From: Bog-473 sp963788125
GTDB lineage: Bacteria; Actinomycetota; Acidimicrobiia; Acidimicrobiales; RAAP-2
DNA length: 64,000 nucleotides
Reading direction: 5' to 3'
Assembly: GCA_963788125.1 (NCBI GenBank)
Contig: CAWBFN010000001.1
Location: forward strand, 310,001-374,000
How positions within the stretch are numbered: position 1 is the first letter of the stretch; each line of letters begins with the position of its first letter. The position numbers were made by a program, and so were the translations under genes. The notes under the pieces are model-generated. The model saw only the letters and a list, made by a program, of their open reading frames with translations, ran no database searches and was not told the origin of the DNA. This document shows positions 51,281 through 59,802 of this stretch, one piece after another.

Positions 51281-52593
51281 CAGGCGAATCCCTCGTAGCA
51301 CTCCAACGCCTCGATCTCGGGTCCGAGGCGACCGGCGAGATCGATGATTCTCTGAGGGGGAGAGGTCAGGAGGGCCGCCACCACCTCCTGCGTCGAGTGG
51401 GCCACGACGGCGATGTCGGCACCCGCAATGGCCTCCTCGGGTCCGTCGGTGAGGATCCGCTTGAGGTGTGGGAGCTTCGACTCCACGTACTGGCGATTCG
51501 TCCCGACCAGAGACGACGGGTTGAGGGAGGGGTCGTAAATCCGCACCTCGTATCCCTTCCCGAGCAAGGTCTCCGCCAGGTCGACGTACGGGCTCTCGCG
51601 GAGATCGTCGCTATCCGGTTTGAAGCTTAAACCGAGCAGGGCGACCCGGAGCCCCTCGCTGGCGAGGACGCGGTCGATGGCTTCGTCAATTGTCAACCGG
51701 TTGCTCGCCAGAGCACCGGAGAGCAACGGGACATCGATGCTTTCGGTCCGCGCCAGGTACAGAAGTGAGCGAAGGTCCTTCGGGAGGCACGACCCCCCGA
51801 AGGCGAAGCCTGGCCGCAGGTACTTGGGTGAGATGTTGAGCGCGGTGTCCTCGCAGAAGATCCCCATGACCTCTCGGCTGTCGACGCCGAGCCTGCTCAA
51901 GATCCGTCCGAGCTCGTTGGCGAACGACACCTTGGTGGCATGGAACGCGTTGCAGGCGTACTTGAGAGCCTCGGCCGTGCGGGGGTGCACGACGCGCAGT
52001 GGTGCGTCGAGGAAGGCGAACATGCGCGACACGGTGGCGATGGCCCGCAGATCTGAGGCTCCGATCACCGTATAGGGCGGAGAGAGGAAATCGGCGATAC
52101 CCGTGCCTTCGCGGAGGAACTCCGGGCACACGGCGACGGTCACGTCCAGTCCTGCGTCGCCGAACGAGCCCTGCACAACTGCGGTGACGTCCTCAACGGT
52201 GCCCGGCGGAACCGTGCTCCGGATGACGATGGTGTGGGATCCCTGCGCCGGGGGTGACTCGGACAGCGGTTGGACGAGGTCCTCGACGACGCGGTAGATG
52301 TAGGCCAGGTTGGCCTCGCCACTGCTGGCGGACGGCGTGCCGACGCACAGGAGGGAGACGTCGGCGTCCGTAAGGGCGGCATCCGGCCGGACCGACGCAT
52401 GGAGCGTGCCGGCGGCGACCGATTTCGCAATCAGGGGTTGGAGTCCCGGCTCGACGACCGGACTGAGGCCGGCCGAGATGGCCGCCACCTTCATTTCGTC
52501 CGGATCGACTCCCCAGACGTCGTGACCGTTCGCGGCCAGGCACGCGGCGGAGACGGTTCCGACATAACCGAGCCCGAAGACAGCGACCTTCAT
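51277..52593 (-). CDS. Nucleotide-sugar 6-dehydrogenase, AlgD/GDP-mannose dehydrogenase-like
   Basis: This 438-residue protein has an NAD domain (MKVAVFGLGYVGTVSAACLA; GVDPDE), the segment CPEFLREGTGIADFLSPPYT, and the catalytic Cys in FAFGGSCLPKDLRSLLYLA. The text LNISPKYLRPGFAFGGSCLP is closer to AlgD (GDP-mannose 6-dehydrogenase) than to UDP-glucose dehydrogenases. It oxidises a hexose C6 to a uronic acid in two steps. With AsnB and a lyase in the same operon, a uronic acid or uronamide polymer is likely. It is the first gene of the operon. The exact sugar cannot be proven by eye. Confidence 0.85.
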   Translation of the reverse strand: MKVAVFGLGYVGTVSAACLAANGHDVWGVDPDEMKVAAISAGLSPVVEPGLQPLIAKSVAAGTLHASVRPDAALTDADVSLLCVGTPSASSGEANLAYIYRVVEDLVQPLSESPPAQGSHTIVIRSTVPPGTVEDVTAVVQGSFGDAGLDVTVAVCPEFLREGTGIADFLSPPYTVIGASDLRAIATVSRMFAFLDAPLRVVHPRTAEALKYACNAFHATKVSFANELGRILSRLGVDSREVMGIFCEDTALNISPKYLRPGFAFGGSCLPKDLRSLLYLARTESIDVPLLSGALASNRLTIDEAIDRVLASEGLRVALLGLSFKPDSDDLRESPYVDLAETLLGKGYEVRIYDPSLNPSSLVGTNRQYVESKLPHLKRILTDGPEEAIAGADIAVVAHSTQEVVAALLTSPPQRIIDLAGRLGPEIEALECYEGFAW

Positions 52594-52627
52594 GTGCTCG
52601 GATCCCGTGGCGCGAGAGGCAGCCCGC

Positions 52628-52654
52628 AGCGTAATGGCGTCATGTACAACATGA
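52628..52654 (-). promoter_or_regulatory. Promoter (-10 TACGCT) and palindrome upstream of the AlgD-like operon
   Basis: TACGCT on the minus strand (52633-52628) could be a -10 box giving a leader of about 28 nt before the ATG at 52593. TCATGT-ACA-ACATGA (52640-52654) is a perfect inverted repeat just upstream, where it would sit between the -10 and -35 regions. That position suits a regulator site. Confidence 0.4.
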
Positions 52655-52727
52655 GCCGTGCGGCGCCGCTGAAATACACAGGACTACGGCGATCAGCCGG
52701 CCGCCGTCCTACCTATGGCGGCCTCGG

Positions 52728-53462
52728 TCAGGAGGCTCGGTGACGCCGGCTGTTCGATGGTTTCGGAGGGCTTTCGGCCGGCCGCTCCAGGGACCACCCG
52801 GCACGCCGCGCCATCGCAACGGCAGCGAGCTGGGAGTTCACCCCGAGTTTCAGCAGGATCGCCTTGATCTGTGATCGAACGGTCGAAATCGACACGAAGG
52901 CCGCGTTGGCGATGTCCTCGGCGCCGTGGCCTTCCATGAGCTCGGACAGCACGACTTTTTCCCGCTCGGTCAGTCTGGCGAACAGCTCGAGGCGGGAGCG
53001 TCGCCGCCGTGCGTCAGGCGGCTCGGCCGTCGACGCGCGCGGTGCGCGCGGGACGCTGCGAGGAGGATGTATCTGCAGCAGCCGGGTGACCGTCTGGAAC
53101 AGCTGGTCGAACGGTTCGTCCTCGCCCACGACGGCCGACGACCCGGCTCGGAGCCAGGCCGAGGGTCGGTCACCGTCCCCGGCGTAATCGATGACGCACA
53201 CGGGGCATCCTTGCCGTTGCGCGCGTCGGACGAGGGCTGAGCCGGACTGGATGTTGAACGGCCGCAGGTCGAGCAGGACAAGGTCCGGCCTCCACTCCAG
53301 CCCCCGCGCCAGCTCCTTGGTGCTCCCTTCGGTGTGCAGGGTGGCGAATCCGTGCGTTCCCAGCGTGCGAGCCAGAGTCCCGGCGAGAAGGTTGCTGCCG
53401 GCGACCAGCACGCGAGCGGGCTGTACCGACGGTTCAGGCGAACGTTGCTCGGCACGACTCAT
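52728..53462 (-). CDS. LuxR-type regulator with pseudo-receiver domain
   Basis: This 244-residue protein has an N-terminal receiver-like fold (VLVAGSNLLAGTLARTLGTH; RPDLVLLDLRPFNIQSGSAL; SSAVVGEDEPFDQLFQTV) and a C-terminal GerE HTH (RLTEREKVVLSELMEGHGAE; VSISTVRSQIKAILLKLGVN). The acidic pair at the start is lost (VAGSN) while LLDLR is kept, so it may not be phosphorylated. It is related to the LuxR protein at 40247 and probably controls the polysaccharide genes. ATG 53462 fits the domain start. Confidence 0.82.
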   Translation of the reverse strand: MSRAEQRSPEPSVQPARVLVAGSNLLAGTLARTLGTHGFATLHTEGSTKELARGLEWRPDLVLLDLRPFNIQSGSALVRRAQRQGCPVCVIDYAGDGDRPSAWLRAGSSAVVGEDEPFDQLFQTVTRLLQIHPPRSVPRAPRASTAEPPDARRRRSRLELFARLTEREKVVLSELMEGHGAEDIANAAFVSISTVRSQIKAILLKLGVNSQLAAVAMARRAGWSLERPAESPPKPSNSRRHRAS

Positions 53463-53784
53463 GCGATGATCCCCGGCGAACGGGCGAACCGCGCGGGCAA
53501 ACAGAGCCCGCGTCTCTGTGGACCGCGCCAAATCGGTCCGTGCTTCATCGCAATATCGACCCCTATCCTTTTAAAGAGACTCGCGTCACCGACAATTCGC
53601 GTGCCCTTCGGATTCGAGAGGAGTTGAAAAACCGGGCTTTACATGCCCTTATTCAACATGCCACCGATACAGATAGAGCCAGCCCCCTAACTATGGAGTC
53701 CAGAAGCTCGCTCCGTTAGGGGCTAAAGTCACTTTTTGCCAGGCTCCGGTGCCGGGCTCCGGTGGCAGGGTCCCGGGGGCGATC
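53463..53784. other. AT-richer non-coding region with hairpins
   Basis: No protein gene is seen in this 322 bp stretch. From about 53550 to 53740 it is AT-richer than its neighbours and structured: a small GGGC-TTTACAT-GCCC hairpin (53634-53648) and a larger one at 53681-53724. It could be the promoter or leader of the luxR gene, or a small RNA. Confidence 0.4.
53681..53737 (+). terminator. Hairpin followed by a T-run, terminator-like
   Basis: AGCCCCCTAAC (53681-53691) pairs with GTTAGGGGCT (53715-53724) with one bulged base, and an inner GGAG/CTCC extends it. Five T lie at 53733-53737, 9 bp after the stem. The gap to the T-run is longer than usual, and no plus-strand protein gene precedes it. 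It could end a small RNA. Confidence 0.35.
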
Positions 53785-54177
53785 TCAAGGAGCCGCGGGA
53801 TCCGGGGGCAGCACGTGGAAGCACACGTGGGAGGCCGACGCCGGCGATTCTGTCGACAGGACCACCCGGGCCGGTGACGCGGGATCCCCCCCGCCGACCA
53901 CCCCGGCGGCACGGCGGATGGCGGCCAGCACCTGGGCGCGGCCGGGCACGGGAAGCTCCTCGAGACCTCCGACGTGTTGATGGGGAAGGACCACCCGGCC
54001 GGGGATCAGCGGCCCGCTGATCACGACGACGTCCGATTCGACCGTCACCGTGGCGCCGGCGAGCCAGGGGCCGACGCCGCGGGCCGCCCCGGAGCTTGCG
54101 ACGGCGCAGGCTTCGCACGGCCCGGCGTCGTCGGACTGCTGGTCTTCGCGCTCTGGCGAACTGAGCCCTTGCGGCAC
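53785..54177 (-). CDS. HIT-like small protein (130 aa), tentative
   Basis: The minus-strand frame has HIT-like features: GPCEACAVASSG with two Cys near the start, then VVVISGPLIPGRVVLPHQHV (strand plus the P-x-x-H-V region), PVPGRAQVLAAIRRAAGVVG (helix) and ASHVCFHVLPPDP. The classic HxHxH triad is not complete (FHVLP only), so activity as a nucleotide hydrolase is doubtful. GTG 54177 is the likeliest start; the frame is open further upstream to 54342 in Arg-rich text. It is divergent from the polyprenyl transferase gene. Confidence 0.45.
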   Translation of the reverse strand: MPQGLSSPEREDQQSDDAGPCEACAVASSGAARGVGPWLAGATVTVESDVVVISGPLIPGRVVLPHQHVGGLEELPVPGRAQVLAAIRRAAGVVGGGDPASPARVVLSTESPASASHVCFHVLPPDPAAP

Positions 54178-54372
54178 GCGAAGCCCCCTCAATGGTCGAG
54201 TCGAGAGCGACTCTAGTTGGGGGCGAGGTCCGTGCGCTGCGTACCAGCGCGCGTACCAGGCGCCGCGTATCACGGTCCGTGCGCGTGCCCTCCGAATGAG
54301 CACGCTACCGAGCATGTGACGGATGGAAGGAAAGACTCGCATCGAGATCTCACCCCCGGGGGAGCTGCCGTC

Positions 54373-55902
54373 GTGTCATCGGATTTGAGTACGGGATCAC
54401 TGGCTGCGTCGGCCGAGCAGGCCACGCTGACGCCGGTCCCCGATCTGCCCCCGATGAGCCTGGTCGATGCTCGTGCTGGACCGATCGCGCCTGAAGGCAC
54501 ATCGGAGGCGCCAGGCAGGCGGAACAGCGGGCTCCGGGCCCGGCTGTTCGCCCTCGACGTCGCCGCCGTGATCACCACGTGGGTCGTCGTGGGCACCGTC
54601 GGGGCTCCGGGCGTGACGGCGAGCCGCCGGTTGGCGGCAGGCGGCGTGGCGATCCTGGTCACCCTGGCGGTCATGCCGCTTCTCGGGCTCTACCGATCGC
54701 GGCTCTGCGTCGAACGCCGGCGCGAGACATCGCGGATCGCCGTTGCCTGTGTCGCCGGCGCCGTGATGTTCGGGCTGGTCACGGGCAACGCCCTTCACGT
54801 CGATGACGCGGTGATCGTGGCTGCTGGGTCCTGCGCCCTGGTGCTCATCGTGCTGCGCTGGGCCTTCTGCCAATGGCTGAGTGCCCAGCGCGCCCGCGGT
54901 CGCTACCGCCGCGGCATCGTGATGGTCGGGACCGACGAGGACGCCGTCGACGTCTGGAGGATGCTCCATTCGCAGCCGGAGCTCGGCTACGAGGTGAGGG
55001 GGATCATCGGCGAACCCGAGTTCTGTCCTGAATGGGCCACGCTGCCCAACAGCCGGACCATCGACGGACTCCCCGACCTCGCCATGACGACGGAGTCCAC
55101 CGGCGTCCTGGTGGTGGCGAACGCGCTCTCCGTGGCGGAGATCCGCGACGTGATTGACCTGAGCACCGCACACGGTCTGCACGTGCAGGTCTGTCCGGGC
55201 TTTCGGGGGTTGGCAACACGCCGGGTCCGCCATGTTCCGGTCAGTGGCGAGGCCTTTTTGTACGTCGAACCGGGAGGGCGTCCGAGCTGGCAATTGGGGG
55301 CAAAACGGGCGATCGACGTGATCGGAGCCGGCGTCGGAGTGCTGATCGCCGCCCCGATTCTCCTGCTGGCGTGGATCGCCATCCGGATCGAGGACCACGG
55401 ACCGGCGCTCTACCGGCAGACGAGGATCGGGCTGGACCGGCAACCCTTCGTGGTCTACAAGATGCGGAGCATGACCTTGGACGCGGAGAGCTCCGTCAAA
55501 GACCTGGCGGTCATCAACGAGCGCACCGACGGCCCTCTGTTCAAGGCAGCAGTCGATCCACGTGTGACCAGGGTCGGGGCCGTCCTCCGCGCGCTCAGCG
55601 TCGACGAAATCCCCCAGCTCTTCAATGTCCTGACCGGGAAGATGAGTCTCGTGGGCCCGCGCCCCGCCCTCCCCGACGAGGTGGCGCAGTTCGACCCCGA
55701 GCTGCTGCGTCGTCACGACATCAAACCGGGGGTGACCGGGCTGTGGCAGCTCGAGGCGCGAGACAGCCCCTCGTTCCACGCCTATCGGAGGCTCGACCTC
55801 TTGTACGTTGACAACTGGTCGATCGGGCTCGACCTGATGATTCTCGTCGCGACGGTTCCGATGGTGATCATGCACGCGTTGAGGTTCCGCCGGTCGGTCT
55901 GA
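54373..55902 (+). CDS. Polyprenyl glycosylphosphotransferase (initiating sugar transferase)
   Basis: This 509-residue protein has four to five N-terminal helices (about residues 60-165), then a Rossmann-like CoA_binding_3 region (RRGIVMVGTDEDAVDVWRML), and helix 5 (VIGAGVGVLIAAPILLLAWI). The C-terminal bacterial sugar transferase domain includes ALYRQTRIGLDRQPFVVYKM, LSVDEIPQLFNVLTGKMSLV, GPRPALPDEVAQFDPELLRR and KPGVTGLWQLEARDSPSF. It loads the first sugar-phosphate on undecaprenyl phosphate, starting the repeat. GTG 54373 follows GGGGGAG at about 9 bp. Confidence 0.92.
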   Translation: MSSDLSTGSLAASAEQATLTPVPDLPPMSLVDARAGPIAPEGTSEAPGRRNSGLRARLFALDVAAVITTWVVVGTVGAPGVTASRRLAAGGVAILVTLAVMPLLGLYRSRLCVERRRETSRIAVACVAGAVMFGLVTGNALHVDDAVIVAAGSCALVLIVLRWAFCQWLSAQRARGRYRRGIVMVGTDEDAVDVWRMLHSQPELGYEVRGIIGEPEFCPEWATLPNSRTIDGLPDLAMTTESTGVLVVANALSVAEIRDVIDLSTAHGLHVQVCPGFRGLATRRVRHVPVSGEAFLYVEPGGRPSWQLGAKRAIDVIGAGVGVLIAAPILLLAWIAIRIEDHGPALYRQTRIGLDRQPFVVYKMRSMTLDAESSVKDLAVINERTDGPLFKAAVDPRVTRVGAVLRALSVDEIPQLFNVLTGKMSLVGPRPALPDEVAQFDPELLRRHDIKPGVTGLWQLEARDSPSFHAYRRLDLLYVDNWSIGLDLMILVATVPMVIMHALRFRRSV

Positions 55903-56084
55903 GTGGCACCGGAGCCATCGTTTTGACTCACTCGACGGCGATTTTCCACGCGATGCCCTCGAAAGTCAGCATGGATCCTCAAATCAGGGGATGACGAATC
56001 CCAATAATTCGGTGACCATGGGTGTGACACGACGGGCTGGCTGCGGTGGCGCCGGTTCTTGGCGGTGTCGGGAGGTTTCGGTTT

Positions 56085-56741
56085 GTGTCCGTGAAAGAGT
56101 CGGTGAGCGGGACCGAAGGTGCGCCAAAAGACGCGGCGAGGGTGATTCTTGACGACGGGGACCTGACCCTGGTCGTGGCGGAGGCCAGCGCCGGTGCCGG
56201 CGCGGCCTGGGAGATCCTCATCCAGCGCTTCGGAGGGTTGGTGGTCGCTATCGCCAGGAGATGCCGGCTGAACGATGCCGACGTGGCGGAGGTGTGCCAG
56301 ACGACGTGGTTGCGCCTGGTGGAGAACCTCGACCGGATTGAGCAGCCGGAGCGCCTCGGCGCGTGGCTGGCCACCACATCGAGGCGCGAGAGCTTGAGGA
56401 TCGCGACGCGGCGAACCGATGTCTCTGCCACCGATGCGCTGTACCTGATGGTCGACGACGAGGTCGATCCGCTCGATGCCCGCCTGCTGCGGGACGAGCA
56501 ACTGGCCATGATCCGGGATGCGACCCAACGGCTCACGCCCCGCTGCCAGCGCCTCCTCGGCCTGCTCATGGGCGACGACGACCTTCCCTATAAGGAGATC
56601 GCCGCGCAGCTCAACATGCCCATCGGGAGCATCGGGCCCACCAGGGGCCGCTGTCTGGACCACCTGCGCCAGATCCTCGCCGAGACCGAGGTGGCCAAGA
56701 CCGAGGTTACCCAGACCGAGCTCACCCAGACCCCCGCCTGA
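56085..56741 (+). CDS. RNA polymerase sigma-70 family (ECF-like) factor
   Basis: This 218-residue protein has region 2 at about residues 35-105 (AWEILIQRFGGLVVAIARRC; VCQTTWLRLVENLDRIEQPE; LGAWLATTSRRESLRIATRR) and region 4 at about 140-200 (RLTPRCQRLLGLLMGDDDLP; YKEIAAQLNMPIGSIGPTRG). No anti-sigma gene is visible next to it. The C-terminus has a repeated TEV-KTEVTQTELTQT pattern. GTG 56085 follows GGAGG at 9 bp. It lies between the initiating transferase and the pyruvyl transferase and may direct transcription of this locus. Confidence 0.87.
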   Translation: MSVKESVSGTEGAPKDAARVILDDGDLTLVVAEASAGAGAAWEILIQRFGGLVVAIARRCRLNDADVAEVCQTTWLRLVENLDRIEQPERLGAWLATTSRRESLRIATRRTDVSATDALYLMVDDEVDPLDARLLRDEQLAMIRDATQRLTPRCQRLLGLLMGDDDLPYKEIAAQLNMPIGSIGPTRGRCLDHLRQILAETEVAKTEVTQTELTQTPA

Positions 56742-56818
56742 GCTTGCCCGCGTATTACGGCAGGCCCATTGCCCCTCACCTCTGTAGAAGGGGCCAGTCC
56801 GCACGTCAGGAGCGCCGA

Positions 56819-58090
56819 GTGAGGTCACACCGCGAGCAGCCGATCGAAGGAACCCGTATCGGGCTGTTCGGTCTGCTGGGATCGGGCAACATCGGCAACG
56901 ACGCCTCCATGGAGGCCGTGCTCCGATACCTGCAGGACCGTCACCCTTCGGCGGTGCTCGACGTGATGTGCTCCGGTCCGGAGAGAGTGACCGTGGCGTA
57001 CGGGCTCGACGCCGTCCAGATGTTCTGGTTCGACCGTCACCAGGATCGTCTCTCGTCCAAACCGTGGACCCTTCTACGGGTGCCGAGCCGGATCCTCGAT
57101 GTGTTCCGCGTCTCGCGTTGGGTACGCCGGCACGACGTGGTGATTGTCCCCGGTGCCGGCGTTCTGGAGGCGAGCCTCCCGCTGCGCCCGTGGAACACGC
57201 CGTACGGACTGTTCCTACTCACCGCCTCGGGCAGGCTGTTCGGGACCAAGGTCGCCCTGGTCTGCGTCGGGGCCGGGGCGATCCAGAAGCGGGCGACCCG
57301 GACCCTCTCGAACTGGGCAGCCCGATTAGCCGGGTACCGCTCCTACCGCGATCGCAACTCCCGTGAGGCCATGCGCCGCCGCGGTCTCGAAGCCGGGGAC
57401 TCGGTCTTCCCCGACCTGGCCTTCTCCCTGCCCACACCGGGGGAGGATGGGCGTGGCGGGGGTGACTGGTCGACCATCGGCGTCGGCATCATGGCGTACA
57501 CCGGATCGAACGACGACCGCGAAAGGGCCTCGGACATCTACCGCAACTATGTCGACGCCATGTTGGGGATCGTGTGCCGGCTGGTCGACGACGCCCGTAA
57601 GGTCCGTCTGTTCATCGGGGACACCGACGGGTCTGACGAGGCGACGGCCCGCGAGATCCTCGCCGCCGTTCGGGAGCTTCGCCCGGATCTGGACGACACC
57701 TGGGTCGTCGCCGAACCGGTGAGGACGTTCGGCGAGATCATGGAGTCGATGGAGCCCCTCGGGGCGATCATCGCGACGCGGTTCCACAATCTCGTCGCTG
57801 CGCTCAAACTGGCCAAGCCGACGATCGCCATCGGCTACTCCGTCAAACACAGCGACCTGATGGCGGACGCGGGCCTGGCCGAGTTCAGTCACCCGGTCGA
57901 CTCGTTCGACCTCGGCGTCTTGGTCGAACAGCTCCATGACATGGAACGTCGGGCGGAGACCTTGCGGCGGTCCCTGTGCTCGCACAACGCGGCGTTGGCC
58001 GAGGAGCTCGAATGCCAATTCGACGAGTTGGACGATGTCCTGTTCGGCCGTGCACCGGCCCGGTCGAGCGTGCCGGCAGGTGTGGCATGA
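56819..58090 (+). CDS. Polysaccharide pyruvyl transferase family protein
   Basis: This 423-residue GT-B-like protein of the CsaB/PssM family starts with IGLFGLLGSGNIGNDASMEA. The middle has VVIVPGAGVLEASLPLRPWN and LVCVGAGAIQKRATRTLSNW. A C-terminal GAIIATRFHNLVAALKLAKP holds the conserved Arg-x-His. PFAM-type members add ketal pyruvate to sugars using PEP, making the polymer acidic. GTG 56819 follows AGGAG at 6 bp; the open frame upstream to 56744 is discarded. Its stop overlaps the methyltransferase ATG. Confidence 0.9.
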   Translation: MRSHREQPIEGTRIGLFGLLGSGNIGNDASMEAVLRYLQDRHPSAVLDVMCSGPERVTVAYGLDAVQMFWFDRHQDRLSSKPWTLLRVPSRILDVFRVSRWVRRHDVVIVPGAGVLEASLPLRPWNTPYGLFLLTASGRLFGTKVALVCVGAGAIQKRATRTLSNWAARLAGYRSYRDRNSREAMRRRGLEAGDSVFPDLAFSLPTPGEDGRGGGDWSTIGVGIMAYTGSNDDRERASDIYRNYVDAMLGIVCRLVDDARKVRLFIGDTDGSDEATAREILAAVRELRPDLDDTWVVAEPVRTFGEIMESMEPLGAIIATRFHNLVAALKLAKPTIAIGYSVKHSDLMADAGLAEFSHPVDSFDLGVLVEQLHDMERRAETLRRSLCSHNAALAEELECQFDELDDVLFGRAPARSSVPAGVA

Positions 58091-58743
58091 GCACGTCGTC
58101 GTCCTCGGTCTACAGCCGGGACTTCTGGTCTCACGAGAACCTGAAGTACGCGCGGCCGCACTACCGCATGCGCAAGGTGGCACGGGTGGTGAATCGTCTG
58201 GCCGACGGCAAGGCGTCCCGGCTTCTCGACATCGGATGTGGCCCGGCCGCGCTTCGTGCGGTCCTCGACCCGAACATCGACTATCACGGCATCGACATCG
58301 CCATTCAGCGACCGTCGCCCGAGCTCGTCGAGTGTGACCTCATGCGGGAGGCCATTCGCTCCGACCACGCGCCCTTCGACCTGATCGTGGCCGAAGGGTT
58401 CTTCGAGTACATGGCCGACGCGCAGGCCCAGAAGTTCGCCGAGATCGCTGCCCTGCTGGCGCCGGACGGCAGGTTCGTCGCCACCTACGTCAACTTCGAC
58501 CATCGTCGTCCCAACCACTACGCGCCCTACAGCAATATCCAGCCCTCTGCGGAATTCCGGAGGAGCCTGGGCGAGCATTTCGTCGTCGAGAGGCAGGTTC
58601 CGACGGCGCACAACTGGAACCACAGCGAGCCCGGACGGTGGTTCGTACGGGCACCCAACATGTACCTGAACGTGAACGTGCCGATGCTCACGAGCCGGCT
58701 GGCGGTCGAGTACATCTTCGTCTGCCGACCCCGACCGGGCTGA
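58087..58743 (+). CDS. SAM-dependent methyltransferase
   Basis: This 218-residue class I methyltransferase has a SAM motif I of RLLDIGCGPAALRAVLDPN, motif II with YHGIDIA, and motif III-like FDLIVAEGFFEYMADAQAQK. The C-terminal strands end in LAVEYIFVCRPRPG. The ATG overlaps the pyruvyl transferase stop (ATGA), so it probably works on the same glycan or on its lipid carrier. The exact target is unknown. Confidence 0.88.
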   Translation: MSTSSSSVYSRDFWSHENLKYARPHYRMRKVARVVNRLADGKASRLLDIGCGPAALRAVLDPNIDYHGIDIAIQRPSPELVECDLMREAIRSDHAPFDLIVAEGFFEYMADAQAQKFAEIAALLAPDGRFVATYVNFDHRRPNHYAPYSNIQPSAEFRRSLGEHFVVERQVPTAHNWNHSEPGRWFVRAPNMYLNVNVPMLTSRLAVEYIFVCRPRPG

Positions 58744-58818
58744 GGTTCGCCGCACGACGTATCACGAAGGGGATCGGCACCTCCCAATTCGTGATCGTTG
58801 GCGTCGGATCGGGAGGTC

Positions 58819-59802
58819 ATGTCGAAGCAGATCGTGAGGGAAGCGCCCCGGTACCGAGGGACTCGGCGCGTGTCCGTCCTTGTCGACCCCGATCTGTCGG
58901 TACCGGAGCTGCGTCAGTCCGTCTACGACGGCAACGTGGTCGTCCTCACGACGCTGCGGAGCGTCGGCTCGTTCGTCGACTACATACGAGAACAACTCCT
59001 CGACCTGTTCGCGCCCTATGAACCGGAGTACGCGCACGAGCACATCGACACGACCGAGATGGCCAAGCTGCTGGACGGCTGGAAGCCACGCTTCATGCAT
59101 TCACCCCGGTCGAAGGAGGTGGTCCGCGCCATCATCCGGGAGGCCGGTTTCCCGACGGGGGAGACCCACTACGACGTCCCGAAGCCCCGCACGTCCTTTC
59201 CGGCGGGCCACCTGACCACCGGCATCGCCTACGCATTCGACTGGCATCGCGACACCTGGTACAGCGCACCGGCGCAGCAGATCAACTGGTGGCTCCCGGT
59301 CTATCCCGTCCGGGCGGACAACGCCATGTGTTTCGACCTCCAAGCCTTCAGCCGAGCCGTGGCGAACAGTTCGGGTGGATTCGACTACTACCAGAACAAC
59401 CGGGCGCGGCTGACCACGGCGTCCCAGGTCACCGCCGAAGAACAGTCGCGACCGGCAGCCCTGGACCACGCGCCACTCGACGAGCTCGTGCTTCTCCCAC
59501 ATGTCGGCACCGTGTTGCTGTTCTCCGGGTCACAGCTCCACGCCTCCATCCCCAACACCTCGGGGAGAGCTCGATTCAGTGTCGACTTCCGGACGGTCGA
59601 CGTGACGGACCTCCAATCCGGGCGCGGCGCTCCGTTGGTCGACGTCAGCTGCACGGGCACTGCCATCCGGGACTTCCGCCGGGTCTCTGACGAGGCTGCC
59701 TTCGAAGAAGAGTGGGTGGTCCGGTCGTTCGGGAAGCCCCCGGCGGAGTCGATGCTGGTCTTCGCCAAGCCTGCACGGGAGGGTGCCGAGCTCCATGGGT
59801 GA
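58819..59802 (+). CDS. PhyH-like Fe(II)/2-oxoglutarate dioxygenase
   Basis: This 327-residue protein shows the cupin dioxygenase triad: HxD in AFDWHRDTWYSAP, and the distal His with an Arg in SGSQLHASIPNTSGRARFSV. It could hydroxylate a sugar or lipid in the glycan pathway; the substrate is unknown. GGGAGG 2 bp before ATG 58819 supports translation. The 3' end overlaps the GT2 gene by 8 bp, so it belongs to the operon. Confidence 0.8.
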   Translation: MSKQIVREAPRYRGTRRVSVLVDPDLSVPELRQSVYDGNVVVLTTLRSVGSFVDYIREQLLDLFAPYEPEYAHEHIDTTEMAKLLDGWKPRFMHSPRSKEVVRAIIREAGFPTGETHYDVPKPRTSFPAGHLTTGIAYAFDWHRDTWYSAPAQQINWWLPVYPVRADNAMCFDLQAFSRAVANSSGGFDYYQNNRARLTTASQVTAEEQSRPAALDHAPLDELVLLPHVGTVLLFSGSQLHASIPNTSGRARFSVDFRTVDVTDLQSGRGAPLVDVSCTGTAIRDFRRVSDEAAFEEEWVVRSFGKPPAESMLVFAKPAREGAELHG

